A stretch of 64,000 nt of DNA from Zychaea mexicana (GCF_025766255.1 NW_026516827.1:1-64000); one strand, 5' to 3'. Positions 13,279 through 22,241 are shown, numbered from the stretch's first letter. Made by a program: numbers and translations. The notes: generated by a model from the letters alone, not told the origin.

Positions 13279-13327
13279 TTAGGTTTCAATATTATTATCC
13301 CTACTGATTCATTCTTTTCCAGTTTCC

Positions 13328-14149
13328 ATGAACTCTGGATTAGCACCTACATTTAATATCCCAGCAGCATCTGAGACATCACGACTACGCACATTCCCTT
13401 ATGCACCTAGCACAGTCAGGCACGATAGCCCAGGCGACTATACCGAATTGATACGCGAGGAAACCCCTGGGCCTCCACCCGAAGTACATCATCGTCCTCA
13501 TGTTCGACAACAGCAACAACAGAGTTTCGATGATAGATATTCACCAGCAGCATTATACAACCAGCAGCAGCAATACAAAAATCCTCACCATGATCATCCT
13601 CCTCCTGCTACCGCACGCCGGAATATGAGGAACCAGCAACAATCAGTTATGATGATGGTATGTAATCTAGTGAACCTTTACATACGCTATACCTGAGCCT
13701 CTTTTTTCATGACTGATCTATAATGTGTAACTGGTTGATCACTCAAGAAACATTATAATTAGGCTCCTCCTGGCACAGCAAGACATCCTCAACAACAACA
13801 GCAGCAACAGTCATTGCCACCTTCGTATTTCTACAAGGACAACAATAACATGGTTCAAGCACCTCCTCCTGCTGCTACCGTACAACATCATCGACAAACT
13901 GGAGTCCATCCACATCTGGTCGATAGCACCAATCAACAATATCGTCCTACTGCCGCTGTCGGAAATAGTTACGCTACAGTTGTTTCACCCAAGGCAAGAT
14001 CGGTTGCGACGAGTGGCGGTAGGCGTAGAGGAGCAGGAGGTGCTTTAGCAACTCCATCACCACGATTACGACCATTCACTAGTACAAATCGAGTCTCCGT
14101 TCCACAACAACAACAACAACAACATCGACAGCATCATCATTATCAATGA
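13328..14149 (+). CDS. 3' exons of the Gln/His/Pro-rich gene, copy 4 (5'-truncated)
   Basis: Exons 13328-13657 and 13763-14149, in phase and the same length as in copies 2 and 3. The retrotransposon lies about 500 bp downstream and does not touch it. Function unknown. Confidence 0.5.
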
Positions 14150-14654
14150 TTATGAATTGTGATCAACTCTAGTATATACCGTTTGTATATCCCTCCCACC
14201 CCTTCTAAGGACAAGAATCATCAAAGTTATAAACAATTTCCATCATCATCACATATGTAAATAACATTGTATTAATATACAAATTGAGGTTTCCGTTGAA
14301 TCTATGTATGTACTGTATTGGGCTTATATTATGTTTGCCATGCAACAGCGAACCTTTGTGTATTTGTATTTGCAGTTATATAGTTTTCCTTTATCCGCAC
14401 AAAAGAGCCTAGTTCAATCTGCGAGAGCTTGATCTGTAACAGGGCATCATGATTGTTGTTTTGGTAAAGTGGGGGATGGTGAAAGAATGAAGCCCGTGAT
14501 CCGTCTTTCCCACCCGTAGTTAATATTACCTTTTAGTAACATTCGGCGCCGTTTTAAAGGTCTATCGTCATTTTCAAGATTCCAACTCTCGATTTCCTCC
14601 TCATCCCGGTATTGTTGTTTAGATGTCAGATAAAATCCAACTTCAGCATCTTCA

Positions 14655-14708
14655 TGTAACGGTGCATACCGTTACGACGATATCCAACCTGCATGGTTGA
14701 CGATCGAC
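14655..14708 (+). repeat. Truncated 5' LTR (first ~54 bp)
   Basis: Matches 20286-20339 from TGTAACGG to GACGATCGAC, then jumps straight into gag coding sequence (GGTCGTTTCGG). The remaining ~350 bp of LTR, the primer-binding site and the leader are absent. Confidence 0.9.
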
Positions 14709-16166
14709 GGTCGTTTCGGCCGCCTGGAGGAGGCCGCCACCCACACAACCGTGGCCGTCGACGATCTGACGACGCGGTTGGGCACCCTCCTTTCTGCTGG
14801 CGACGCCAACTTTGCCAGCACCATGGACGAACTGCGTGTCAGTATTACGGCACTGCAGCAGACGGTTGCCGATCAGCACCGTCTGATCACCGTACTGCAC
14901 GAGCGACATGCGACGCAGGCGGAAAACTTTGCCGGCATGTTTGAGCGCATGTCTTCCCGCCTCGACGACATGCAGGCCCCACCGGTGCAGCCACAGGTTT
15001 CAACCGCCACGCCCGGCCATGCGACGTCCAGCAACGTGCCACCTGCAGCACAGCCTGCGACGACAACTGCAGCACCAGCCACCACGAAGGACAAGTTGCC
15101 CCAGGCCGGCAAACCACCGGTGGTTAACGACATCACCGGCACTTGGGCCTCGATCTATGCGGAGGCTCCGCGACGACATGGCGGCAGTAGCGGCAGCGGC
15201 AGCAGCAACGGCTCTGACTCCAGCGACGACGATCGCCACCCGCGACGACGCGGCAGTCACCGCTGCAACGAGCGACGGGAGCACGCGAGCGTCAAGATCC
15301 CCACGCCAACAACGCCCTTCAATGGCAAGGGGAAACCAGAGGACGTCGAGGCCTGGCTTTTTGGTTTCGACCACTACTTCGCGTTGGCAGGTGTACCAGC
15401 AAGCAAGCAAGTTCCCTACGCTGCCTTGCTGCTGCGCGACTCGGCCCTGCTCTGGTTCCGGACGGAAACGACGAGGGGCAAAATGCCTTCGGGTTGGCAG
15501 TCCTTCTGCGACGTGTTCCGAGCACGGTGGCTTCCAACAAACAGCCAGCTGTTGCGACGTCAAGCCTGGGCCAAGTGCCGTCAACACGGTACTGTGGCGC
15601 AGTACACCCAGGCTTTCCTCGGTCTCCGAGACGGTGCGGGGTACATCCATGACACAGAGGCCTTGCACCGCTACATTGAAGGCCTGAAGCCAGCCGTGGC
15701 CGCCCATCTCACACATGGAAACCCGGCGACGCTCGACGAGGCCATCTCTTTGGCGGAGCACTTCGACGGCTCCTATGGTGAAGCAAGCCCGTTTCGCGGT
15801 CGCGGCCAAGTCCTCTCCGGCCCGCACTCTTTGGCGACGTCGTCAGCCAGCAATTTACGAGCTGCTGACAGCCCAAGCTTGTCCCCCTCCGGCCCGACCC
15901 CTATAGAGGTCGAAGCAGCTGAGCAGCAACGGCACCCGCAGCAACAGTTTCGGCAGAAACGCAACGGCCAAGCAAGCGGCCTTTCTGCCAAGCAGTGCAT
16001 CGCCGAAGGTCGCTGTTTCCGCTGCTATGGGTTCGACCACATGGGCAAGGACTGCCCTAAGTTCCCGGATCCGCCCTCAAGAGGCAACGGCGGCAACGGC
16101 AAGGGCAGCGGCGGCAACGGCGGCGGCTCCTTCTTTTCGAAGAACAAAGGCCGTGGAAAAAACTAG
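14697..16166 (+). CDS. gag: Gag polyprotein of the chromovirus (5'-truncated)
   Basis: Open frame of ~489 codons, continuous with the LTR remnant. No ATG fits its start: the frame opens through TTG at 14697, and the first in-frame ATG is 14823 (MDELRV). The frame holds a coiled-coil-like N-terminal part, a Thr/Pro/Ala-rich stretch, a Ser/Gly and Asp linker, and then the conserved retrotransposon capsid region (KPEDVEAWLFGFDHYF to about IEGLKPAVAAHL). Near the C-terminus is a CCHC knuckle, CFRCYGFDHMGKDC, followed by a Gly/Asn-rich basic tail. It ends at TAG 16164-16166, directly after a slippery heptamer. Confidence 0.85.
   Translation: MTIDGRFGRLEEAATHTTVAVDDLTTRLGTLLSAGDANFASTMDELRVSITALQQTVADQHRLITVLHERHATQAENFAGMFERMSSRLDDMQAPPVQPQVSTATPGHATSSNVPPAAQPATTTAAPATTKDKLPQAGKPPVVNDITGTWASIYAEAPRRHGGSSGSGSSNGSDSSDDDRHPRRRGSHRCNERREHASVKIPTPTTPFNGKGKPEDVEAWLFGFDHYFALAGVPASKQVPYAALLLRDSALLWFRTETTRGKMPSGWQSFCDVFRARWLPTNSQLLRRQAWAKCRQHGTVAQYTQAFLGLRDGAGYIHDTEALHRYIEGLKPAVAAHLTHGNPATLDEAISLAEHFDGSYGEASPFRGRGQVLSGPHSLATSSASNLRAADSPSLSPSGPTPIEVEAAEQQRHPQQQFRQKRNGQASGLSAKQCIAEGRCFRCYGFDHMGKDCPKFPDPPSRGNGGNGKGSGGNGGGSFFSKNKGRGKN
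16157..16163 (+). promoter_or_regulatory. -1 programmed frameshift site A_AAA_AAC between gag and pol
   Basis: In the gag frame the codons read GGA-AAA-AAC-TAG, so A-AAA-AAC is a canonical slippery heptamer placed immediately before the gag stop. A -1 slip leads to CTA GTT CGA..., which is exactly the open protease/RT frame. A possible short stem lies just downstream (CGCCCAC...GTGG...GGCG, about 16182-16212). Confidence 0.7.
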
Positions 16167-17380
16167 TTCGACCAGCAGACGCGCCCACTCCTACTGGTGG
16201 CCTAGTTGGCGACGATTCTTTGCCATTATCTTCTTTAGTTAATCCCGCGGACGACCATTGCGACGAGGGTTCCTCTTTGGCTCCCGACCCCCCTCCATCA
16301 TCATATACTAGTGTAGACGTTCTCTCCTCCTTACCTAGTAGCATTTTTGCAAATAAAGACGATCCTTTTATTTGTAATATTGCACCTTCCCATGCTTTCT
16401 TTTTAAAAGACGCTACTGTTCATATGGGAGAATTGGAGTTTGCTAGACATATCTTGATCCAACGAAATGGCTTTATTAGTGGGCACAAAGCAAGGGTTTT
16501 GATTGATAGCGGGGCACCACATGATTTTGTGACGGCTGAGTTCCTGAAACAAACAGGACTCATCTCCGTAACTCAATCAACACCTGGCTCTTTTGTAAAA
16601 GTTGCCGATGCACGAACAACCGATTCAACATGCTACTTGGACGCAAAAGTAGTAATGGACGACTTTTCAACACCTATTCGCCTTTTTTTGGGAATACGCA
16701 GCGACGACCATGACGTTATTTTGGGAAAAAGCTGGCTGTATGACGAAAACCCAGAAATTGACTGGCGTACGAATGACGTTCACCCACGACCACCACCTAC
16801 ACCAAAGGAGATACAGTACGTTTCTCATTGTACTGGCAACAAACTCGTTAATGACGTTACTGATGACGGTTTTGTTGTATTATGTGCAGAGAAAATAATC
16901 GTGGACGGCGATCGTGTTTTTGTTCCTAGACTTGACGACGTATTGGAAAAATACGAAGATGTTTTCCCAGACGACGTTCCCAACGGTCTACCACCTAAGC
17001 GCAGTGTCGAACACGCCATACCTTTACTGCCAGACGCCAAAGTACCAGCTCATCGTATGTATCGCCTTTCTACGCATGAGTTGGCTGAGCTCAAGAAAAC
17101 GCTCGACGACTTGCTGGCTAAGGGTTGGATTCGACCATCGACGTCACCTTACGGTGCTCCTGTCCTGTTCGTCGCAAAAAAGGACAAGACTCTCTGCATG
17201 GTGATCGATTATTGGTCCTTGAACAAGACGAGTGTACTATCCAAATGCGCTCTACCGGCGTGCGAAGATCTCATGAACCAGCTTCTTGGGGCGCGCTATT
17301 TGAGCAAGCTTGACCTCCGCTCCGGCTATATGCAACTCCGGGTCAAGGACGAGAGGATACACACAAGACGGCCTTCTTGA
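16163..17380 (+). CDS. pol: Pol part 1: aspartic protease and N-terminal reverse transcriptase
   Basis: Open in the -1 frame from the slippery site. The retropepsin motif is VLIDSGAPHDFV (~16498-16533) with a later VILGKSWL flap/helix element. RT begins with the typical block PLLPDAKVPAHRMYRLS, then KGWIRPSTSPYGAPVLFVAKKD and LSKLDLRSGY. The frame ends early because of a two-base AC duplication in the cacaca stretch near 17360. A conserved Arg in the DYR-x-LN motif is Trp (IDYWSLNK), consistent with decay. Confidence 0.85.
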   Translation, partial: LVRPADAPTPTGGLVGDDSLPLSSLVNPADDHCDEGSSLAPDPPPSSYTSVDVLSSLPSSIFANKDDPFICNIAPSHAFFLKDATVHMGELEFARHILIQRNGFISGHKARVLIDSGAPHDFVTAEFLKQTGLISVTQSTPGSFVKVADARTTDSTCYLDAKVVMDDFSTPIRLFLGIRSDDHDVILGKSWLYDENPEIDWRTNDVHPRPPPTPKEIQYVSHCTGNKLVNDVTDDGFVVLCAEKIIVDGDRVFVPRLDDVLEKYEDVFPDDVPNGLPPKRSVEHAIPLLPDAKVPAHRMYRLSTHELAELKKTLDDLLAKGWIRPSTSPYGAPVLFVAKKDKTLCMVIDYWSLNKTSVLSKCALPACEDLMNQLLGARYLSKLDLRSGYMQLRVKDERIHTRRPS

Positions 17381-18039
17381 CGAGATATGGGCTTTACGAG
17401 TACTTAGTAATGCCCTTCGGCCTATCATCGGCGCCCGCTACCTTTATGCGTTCAATGTCGGACGTGTTTAGGCCATATCTCGACGTATTCGTGATTCTCT
17501 ACTTGGACGATGTCTTGATTTACTCCAAGACGGCCGAGGATCACGTTAAGCACTTGAAGTTGGTGTTGGAAAAGTTGCGACATCACAAACTGTACGCGAA
17601 GCGGTCGAAATGCCAGTTTGGGATGCGCTCAGTCGAATTTCTTGGCCACATTGTTTCAGGCGACGGCATCAAATGCGACCCACATAAGCTCGACGCAATT
17701 TCCACCTGGCCACGACCAACGAAAATTGCTCATATCCAGAGCTTTTTAGGCCTGTGTAATTTCTATCGACGCTTTTGTGATGGATATGCTGGCCTCACTG
17801 CCCCTCTCAATCGCTTACTGCGTAAGGACGTTCCTTGGGAGTGGGATGATGCTTGTGAAAGATCCTTTCAGGAACTCAAGCGACGTTTATGTTCCGCGCC
17901 GGTGCTTGCAATCCCGGATCCCGACCGCCATTTTACGTACACACGGACGCTTCATCAACGGTGTCAATTGGTGGTATCCTCTCACAGGAGCAGGACGACG
18001 GTTTATTGCATCCGGTTGCTTATGCTTCGAGGACGTTGA
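17377..18039 (+). CDS. pol: Pol part 2: central and C-terminal reverse transcriptase (frameshifted)
   Basis: Continues RT after the first frameshift: LTRYGLYEYLVMPFGLSSAP, then the catalytic YLDDVLIYS (the YxDD box), FLGHIVS and SFLGLCNFYRRF of the thumb. Homology stops near 17932, where a one-base loss in the ccattttacg stretch moves the frame. The last ~35 codons of this ORF are out-of-frame sequence. Confidence 0.85.
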   Translation: MTRYGLYEYLVMPFGLSSAPATFMRSMSDVFRPYLDVFVILYLDDVLIYSKTAEDHVKHLKLVLEKLRHHKLYAKRSKCQFGMRSVEFLGHIVSGDGIKCDPHKLDAISTWPRPTKIAHIQSFLGLCNFYRRFCDGYAGLTAPLNRLLRKDVPWEWDDACERSFQELKRRLCSAPVLAIPDPDRHFTYTRTLHQRCQLVVSSHRSRTTVYCIRLLMLRGR

Positions 18040-19910
18040 AGGGCGCAGAGATGAATTACCCGGTACACGAACAAGAACTTTTGTCAGTGTCGTACTGTTT
18101 AGAACAATGGCGACATCATCTGGACGGTCAAAAGTTCACAGTGTTCACGGACAGCCGCGCCATCTCGACGTTACACGCCAACAACAAGAACCTCTCCAAG
18201 CGTCAGATCCGCTTGTTGGAAAAGCTGATGGCCTATCAGTTTAACGTGCATCATATTCCTCGAGAACAGAATACTGGTGCAGACGCTCTATCAAAACGAC
18301 CGCCCAACGCTCCTTCTCACCCCGACGTCTCAATGGAACTTTGTGCTGTGGTCCTCACAGTGAGGGGGGAGACGCTTGGCAAGGAATGCACTCAGCACTA
18401 CAAGGACGATTCTTTTTGGGCAGACGTTTTGACTCGGCTTCGGACGAACGACGACGACGAAGAGTTCGAACTAGCCGACGGCATCATCTATCGCAAAGAA
18501 AATGGACGACGCCAAATCTGCGTGCCGCGCATGCCAACGCTTCTCAACACCCTCTTGCATGACGCACACGACGCACCAATCGCCGGTCATCGCGGCATCG
18601 ATGCAACGGTCGAACGACTTGGACGAACTTACTACTGGCCACATATGAACAAAACAGTGCGACGTTATATTGCGACGTGTGACATGTGCCAGCGTACCAA
18701 GTTGCCAAATGCCAAAAAAGCAGGCTTGTTGCAGCCATTGCAACTGGCTTCTGGACGATGGACCTCGATTTCGGTTGATTTTATCACACACTTGCCGAAG
18801 ACGTTACATAAGTTCGATGCAATTGCCGTTTTTGTGGATCGGTTTTCAAAGCGCGCACATTTTGCTCCATGCAAGACGACTGATACAGCAGAGGATTTTG
18901 CTCATCTGTTTTTGCGTGAGATATACCGACAGCACGGCTTACCATCAGACGTAGTCTCGGATCGAGATGTCCGCTTTACTTCTAGATTCTGGAAGGCCTT
19001 GACGACGATGCTTGGGGTACAAAGAAATTTGTCCAGCAGTCTACACCCAGAATCAGACGGACAGACGGAACGCACGAATCGAACGCTTGAAGATATGCTT
19101 CGTCATTACGTTGCATATAATCAATCGGATTGGGACGAATGGCTGCCGGTCCTCGAGCACACCTACAACGACGCCAAGCACGCTTCTACAGGGGTAACAC
19201 CCTTTCACGCTGACTTGGGACGACAGGTGTCACTCGCTTTGACCACGGGATCTGCCTCCTCCGATGTTGATTCAGCAGACGTTCTCGCTACACGTTTGGA
19301 GTCTATCCGTCTTCAAGTCACTGAGGCAATCAAGGAAGCAACGGATCACCAAGCCAAGTATACCAATATGAAGCGACGTAATCTAGAATTCGATGTGGAT
19401 GACGACGTATTAGTCAAGACGACCTACTTGAATCCTGATGTTTATTCCAACGCTCCCACCAGAAAGTTACTTCCACGGTGGGCGGGTCCTTACAAAATCC
19501 TTGAATGTATTGGATCCGTGGCATACAAGCTTGATTTGCTGGCTTCGATCAGGGCTCACAACGTTTTCCATGTGAGCGCCCTCAAAAAATATTTGGAACC
19601 TGACGATGTGGGACGCAAGCTAGAACGGCCACCACCAGTGATCACCAATGTTTCTGACGACGAAGACGAATGGGAAGTTGAAGCCATTCTCGACGAGCGC
19701 AAGCGACGAAACAAGCTACAATATTTGGTTAAGTGGAAAGGTTATCCCTTACACGAGGCGACGTGGGAACCCGCCGAACACCTTTCCAATGCGCCCGAGG
19801 CTTTTCAAGACTTCAAACAATCCAAGGAAGCGACGCCATCAAAAGCTTCGGATACGAATTTACTTCCTCGACGCCGTAGTCGTCCACCCAAACACAGACG
19901 AAACAGGTAA
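17889..19910 (+). CDS. pol: Pol part 3: RNase H, integrase and chromodomain
   Basis: True homology starts near 17934 with FYVHTDASSTVSIGGILSQ (RNase H). The acidic residues are visible in HTDAS, HEQELLSV and FTDSRA. The integrase follows: HHCC zinc domain (H...GHRG...CDMCQRTK), then the DDE core with Asp in ISVDFITHLP, Asp in VVSDRDVRF and Glu in QTERTNRTLE. The C-terminal chromodomain reads WEVEAILDERKRRNKLQYLV then KWKGYPLHEATWEP, with the aromatic residues expected for binding methylated histone tails. This suggests targeting to heterochromatin. It ends in a basic tail. Confidence 0.9.
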   Translation: MFRAGACNPGSRPPFYVHTDASSTVSIGGILSQEQDDGLLHPVAYASRTLKGAEMNYPVHEQELLSVSYCLEQWRHHLDGQKFTVFTDSRAISTLHANNKNLSKRQIRLLEKLMAYQFNVHHIPREQNTGADALSKRPPNAPSHPDVSMELCAVVLTVRGETLGKECTQHYKDDSFWADVLTRLRTNDDDEEFELADGIIYRKENGRRQICVPRMPTLLNTLLHDAHDAPIAGHRGIDATVERLGRTYYWPHMNKTVRRYIATCDMCQRTKLPNAKKAGLLQPLQLASGRWTSISVDFITHLPKTLHKFDAIAVFVDRFSKRAHFAPCKTTDTAEDFAHLFLREIYRQHGLPSDVVSDRDVRFTSRFWKALTTMLGVQRNLSSSLHPESDGQTERTNRTLEDMLRHYVAYNQSDWDEWLPVLEHTYNDAKHASTGVTPFHADLGRQVSLALTTGSASSDVDSADVLATRLESIRLQVTEAIKEATDHQAKYTNMKRRNLEFDVDDDVLVKTTYLNPDVYSNAPTRKLLPRWAGPYKILECIGSVAYKLDLLASIRAHNVFHVSALKKYLEPDDVGRKLERPPPVITNVSDDEDEWEVEAILDERKRRNKLQYLVKWKGYPLHEATWEPAEHLSNAPEAFQDFKQSKEATPSKASDTNLLPRRRSRPPKHRRNR

Positions 19911-20275
19911 CTGTATGTGCAATGGGTTGTGGTATAATTTTTTTTATAGTTCCTCTGGGTCTATTTCACCACGACGACCACCTTTTGAGATCTCTCGCGA
20001 CGTTTTAATTTGCGGGGGGAGAACCCTAGACCGGGACGATTTCTATCCAGTCTACGCACAAAACGATCCGTCACTGCTGTAGAAGAGTTCCAGCATACGA
20101 ACCCACTTGGACGCGCATAAGGACGGTGCATACTACTCGCAGATCGACGCACAGACATTAACGAGCTACAAAGGACGGCGATTGAAACGACGCAAATCAA
20201 GAATTACTTTGGACGAGTCGACGGATCGACGGCGAGCACCTGACGTTTTACTTCGAGTTGACCTCTTGAAGTAGA
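19911..20275 (+). other. 3' untranslated stretch of the chromovirus
   Basis: No open frame with homology between the chromodomain stop and the polypurine tract. I see no envelope-like ORF or antisense gene here. Confidence 0.5.
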
Positions 20276-20285
20276 CGGGGGAGGA
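20276..20285 (+). promoter_or_regulatory. Polypurine tract (plus-strand primer)
   Basis: Purine run gggggagga immediately before the LTR start TGTAAC, the expected position for second-strand priming. Confidence 0.8.
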
Positions 20286-20569
20286 TGTAACGGTGCATAC
20301 CGTTACGACGATATCCAACCTGCATGGTTGACGATCGACAACGCATGGTTCAGACGATGGGATGACTTACGGTCAACCGCATGGTTGAATATAGAGTAAT
20401 AGGCGTGGATATTCTAGATAGAAGTTATGATATAGATCAATACTTAGATGATAGCTAGCCCCCTATTACTCGACGTATATATAAAGATGGGATCCTGAGT
20501 TATATGAATCCCCATCGTTTTATCCTTTAATATATCTGAGTCTTGGAGACTGGATTACATATTGTTAAT

Positions 20570-21555
20570 TTGGTTTATTATATGAACTTGAAATAAATTT
20601 ATGGTCCAGATTCCTAAAGAAATAAATAAAATGAAAAATGAAAAAGAACTATATTAATAAAAATAATGAAAAATTTAATAAATTTAGAACTTTATTATTT
20701 CTTTTAAAATAAATATGTATCAATTATTTTAATACAGAATTTCAATTTTATCTAACTAAACATAAAAATAAAAAAAAATTGAATTTTATATTTAAAAATA
20801 AATAAGTAGCCTTTCAGATTTTAAAATCATCTATTTTTTTAGAAATAAAAAGAATATAAATCATTACCATAGTTGCACTCAATGATTTCCTTCCTATTAA
20901 CCATATTAATCTAAAAAAAACTTTTGCTATGAATTAAATATGTTCATTCAATCAGAATTTGATCATTTTATAAAAAAAAATGTTATTGAAAAAATTAGAG
21001 AAAAAATTAATAAAAAAATAAAAGAATTATTTGAATTTGATCATTTTTTATATTTAAATATTAATAGTAGTTTTTGTGTTCATAAATTCCAAAAAGGAAA
21101 ACGGGCTGGACATTTCTATGCTAGAAAAATAAGAGCAAATATTTCTGAAGGTACTAAAAAAGATTATTTATGTACTAAACGTTCTAAAAATCAATTACTA
21201 AAAACAAGTAAACAAAAAATAAAGAAAAATAATATAAAAGGTTCATTTGAACTTCAAGAGGTTCAATAAAATATTAATATTTTGCAAGATGAACCTTTAA
21301 ATAGAAATAATAATATAAAAAAAACAAAAACTAAAAAGAAAAAAATAGGTTTAAAGATTGTTTTAGGAAATCCTTCTTTACTTTCATTTTCCAACATCCT
21401 ACCATAAATATAATTTATTATTATTAATCTTTTTTATTAGGTACTCTATCTTATTTTTATTTTAATATTAATTATAAATATAAAATAATACAATTATTTA
21501 TTTCTTTAAAAAAATAGGATTTGGGCAAGTTAATATGGTTTTATTATGATTAGAA
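20570..21555. mobile_element. AT-rich insertion in the 3' LTR, possible viral origin
   Basis: About 1 kb of very AT-rich sequence abruptly replaces LTR-like composition. It is flanked by similar strings (ggtttattat on the left near 20571, ggttttattat on the right near 21537), which may be an imperfect target duplication. It contains one ORF (separate entry) and otherwise A/T runs. Its composition is unlike any genic part of the window. Candidates are a fragment of a large AT-rich DNA virus, mitochondrial DNA or an AT-rich transposon. The ORF motif favours the first. Confidence 0.6.
20940..21406 (+). pseudogene. AT-rich ORF with giant-virus-like Cys motif (degraded)
   Basis: ORF of 109 codons (20940-21269) with an in-frame TAA at 21267. 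The same frame then stays open for ~45 more codons to TAA near 21406, so one stop splits a ~155-codon frame. The protein is Lys/Ile/Asn rich. At residues ~45-80 it has C-x3-F-x-K-G-K-R-A-G followed ~20 residues later by YLC-x-K. That spacing resembles a zinc-binding C-x3-F-x-(K/R)-G-x3-G motif I associate with proteins of nucleocytoplasmic large DNA viruses. Two of the expected Cys/His positions are other residues here, so the motif is probably dead. The assignment is from memory of the motif and is tentative. Confidence 0.4.
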
Positions 21556-21768
21556 GAATACGAAACTTCATAAACTTGCTCGGGATCTATATTTATGATC
21601 TAGCCCGCCTCACCTTATTCATTGATCCATACTATCTACCTATTCATGTTCCCGATTGTAAGTATCTAGGCTGACACTGTTACACCTTCATCTTCATCGT
21701 CTACAGAGCTGTCGTCTTCGGTGTCACCGCGAAAATATTCTTGAATTGATGTTGCTCCAAAGCTCCAT

Positions 21769-22241
21769 GATGAGTAATTAATAACAATGAAATAAATACT
21801 ATATTAAGGAAAGTGGTTGTTGTTGTTATTATGAACACGTAATGACCTTAGACACCCCCACCAAGTCATTACCTCTAAATATCATTGACAAGTTAGTTAT
21901 CGTCCGTTGTCCTCAACTAAAGGAGGGATATGCTCATTACCATTCCACCTGGTTCAATTAATAAATAAATTATGTTTTTGTTTTATATTTTTTTATTCAT
22001 TATAAATAACAATTAAATGGAATTATTTTTTTTAAATGGTAAAAAATAAAATTAAAATTAAAAATATAAACTAAAATAATATATAAATTGAATTTCATTT
22101 TATATAAAAAACTTTTATTAATCCTATTTATACAGTATATATCTATAAATAAATAATATATTTATTTAAAATATTAAATTATATACTTTCTATTAAATAT
22201 AAAATAATCCTATATTTCAATATTCTTGATTATTCATCTAT
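21769..22241. mobile_element. ~470 bp AT-rich insertion with imperfect inverted ends
   Basis: Interrupts the copy-4 unit between agctccat and ataccagattg, which are adjacent (ccatatgccagattg) in copies 1-3. The left end reads GATGAGTAATTAATAA. The reverse complement of the right end reads GATGAATAATCAAGAA, so the termini are imperfect inverted repeats. There is no coding potential. This fits a MITE-like element; no clear target duplication is visible. Confidence 0.55.

Larger units (their letters stand above)
9180..13320. repeat. Full unit, copy 3 (best preserved)
   Basis: A complete unit of about 4141 bp. All splice sites and exon phases of both the Gln-rich 3' exons and the RNase H-like gene are intact here. 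The one exception is the 14-bp segment shared by copies 0-3 that shifts the first exon of the minus-strand gene. Confidence 0.92.
14655..21685 (+). mobile_element. Ty3/Gypsy chromovirus LTR retrotransposon (defective)
   Basis: The element starts TGTAACGG at 14655 and ends ...GTTACA(C) near 21685. It is flanked by CTTCA at 14650-14654 and 21686-21690 (a target duplication, with one extra C on the right). Order: 5' LTR remnant, gag with zinc knuckle, -1 slippery site, protease, reverse transcriptase, RNase H, zinc-binding integrase, chromodomain, polypurine tract, 3' LTR. This order and the C-terminal chromodomain define a chromovirus. Defects: the 5' LTR is cut to ~54 bp with loss of the primer-binding site and gag start, there are two frameshifts in pol, and the 3' LTR is split by an AT-rich insertion. 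It sits in exon 6 of the copy-4 RNase H-like gene. Confidence 0.93.
20286..21685 (+). repeat. 3' LTR, interrupted by an AT-rich insertion
   Basis: Begins TGTAACGG like the 5' remnant. The last piece (~21560-21685, ending CTGACACTGTTACAC) restores ordinary base composition and terminal GTTACA. The LTR itself is about 400 bp; the rest (~20570-21555) is foreign. Internal features are an 8-bp palindrome at the start (GTAACGGT/ACCGTTAC), three GCATGGTT repeats, TATATATAAAG at 20476-20486 as a likely promoter TATA, and a 10-bp inverted repeat GAGTAATAGG/CCTATTACTC spanning about 20394-20471. Confidence 0.8.

Noticed and set aside
14693..14944. ORF starting MVDDRRS at the ATG in the LTR remnant as gag start
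   Set aside because: It is in the wrong frame. The capsid and zinc-knuckle frame runs through the TTG at 14697.
15000..15827. Long antisense ORF over gag
   Set aside because: A GC-rich shadow of the gag frame; Arg/Ala/Val-rich without a domain.
18471..18791. Minus-strand ORF within the integrase
   Set aside because: Antisense shadow of pol.
20570..21555. Mitochondrial DNA insertion (NUMT) as the source of the AT-rich island
   Set aside because: The base composition would fit, but I recognise no mitochondrial gene, and the Cys/Gly-Lys motif of the ORF points elsewhere. Kept only as an alternative, not ruled out.
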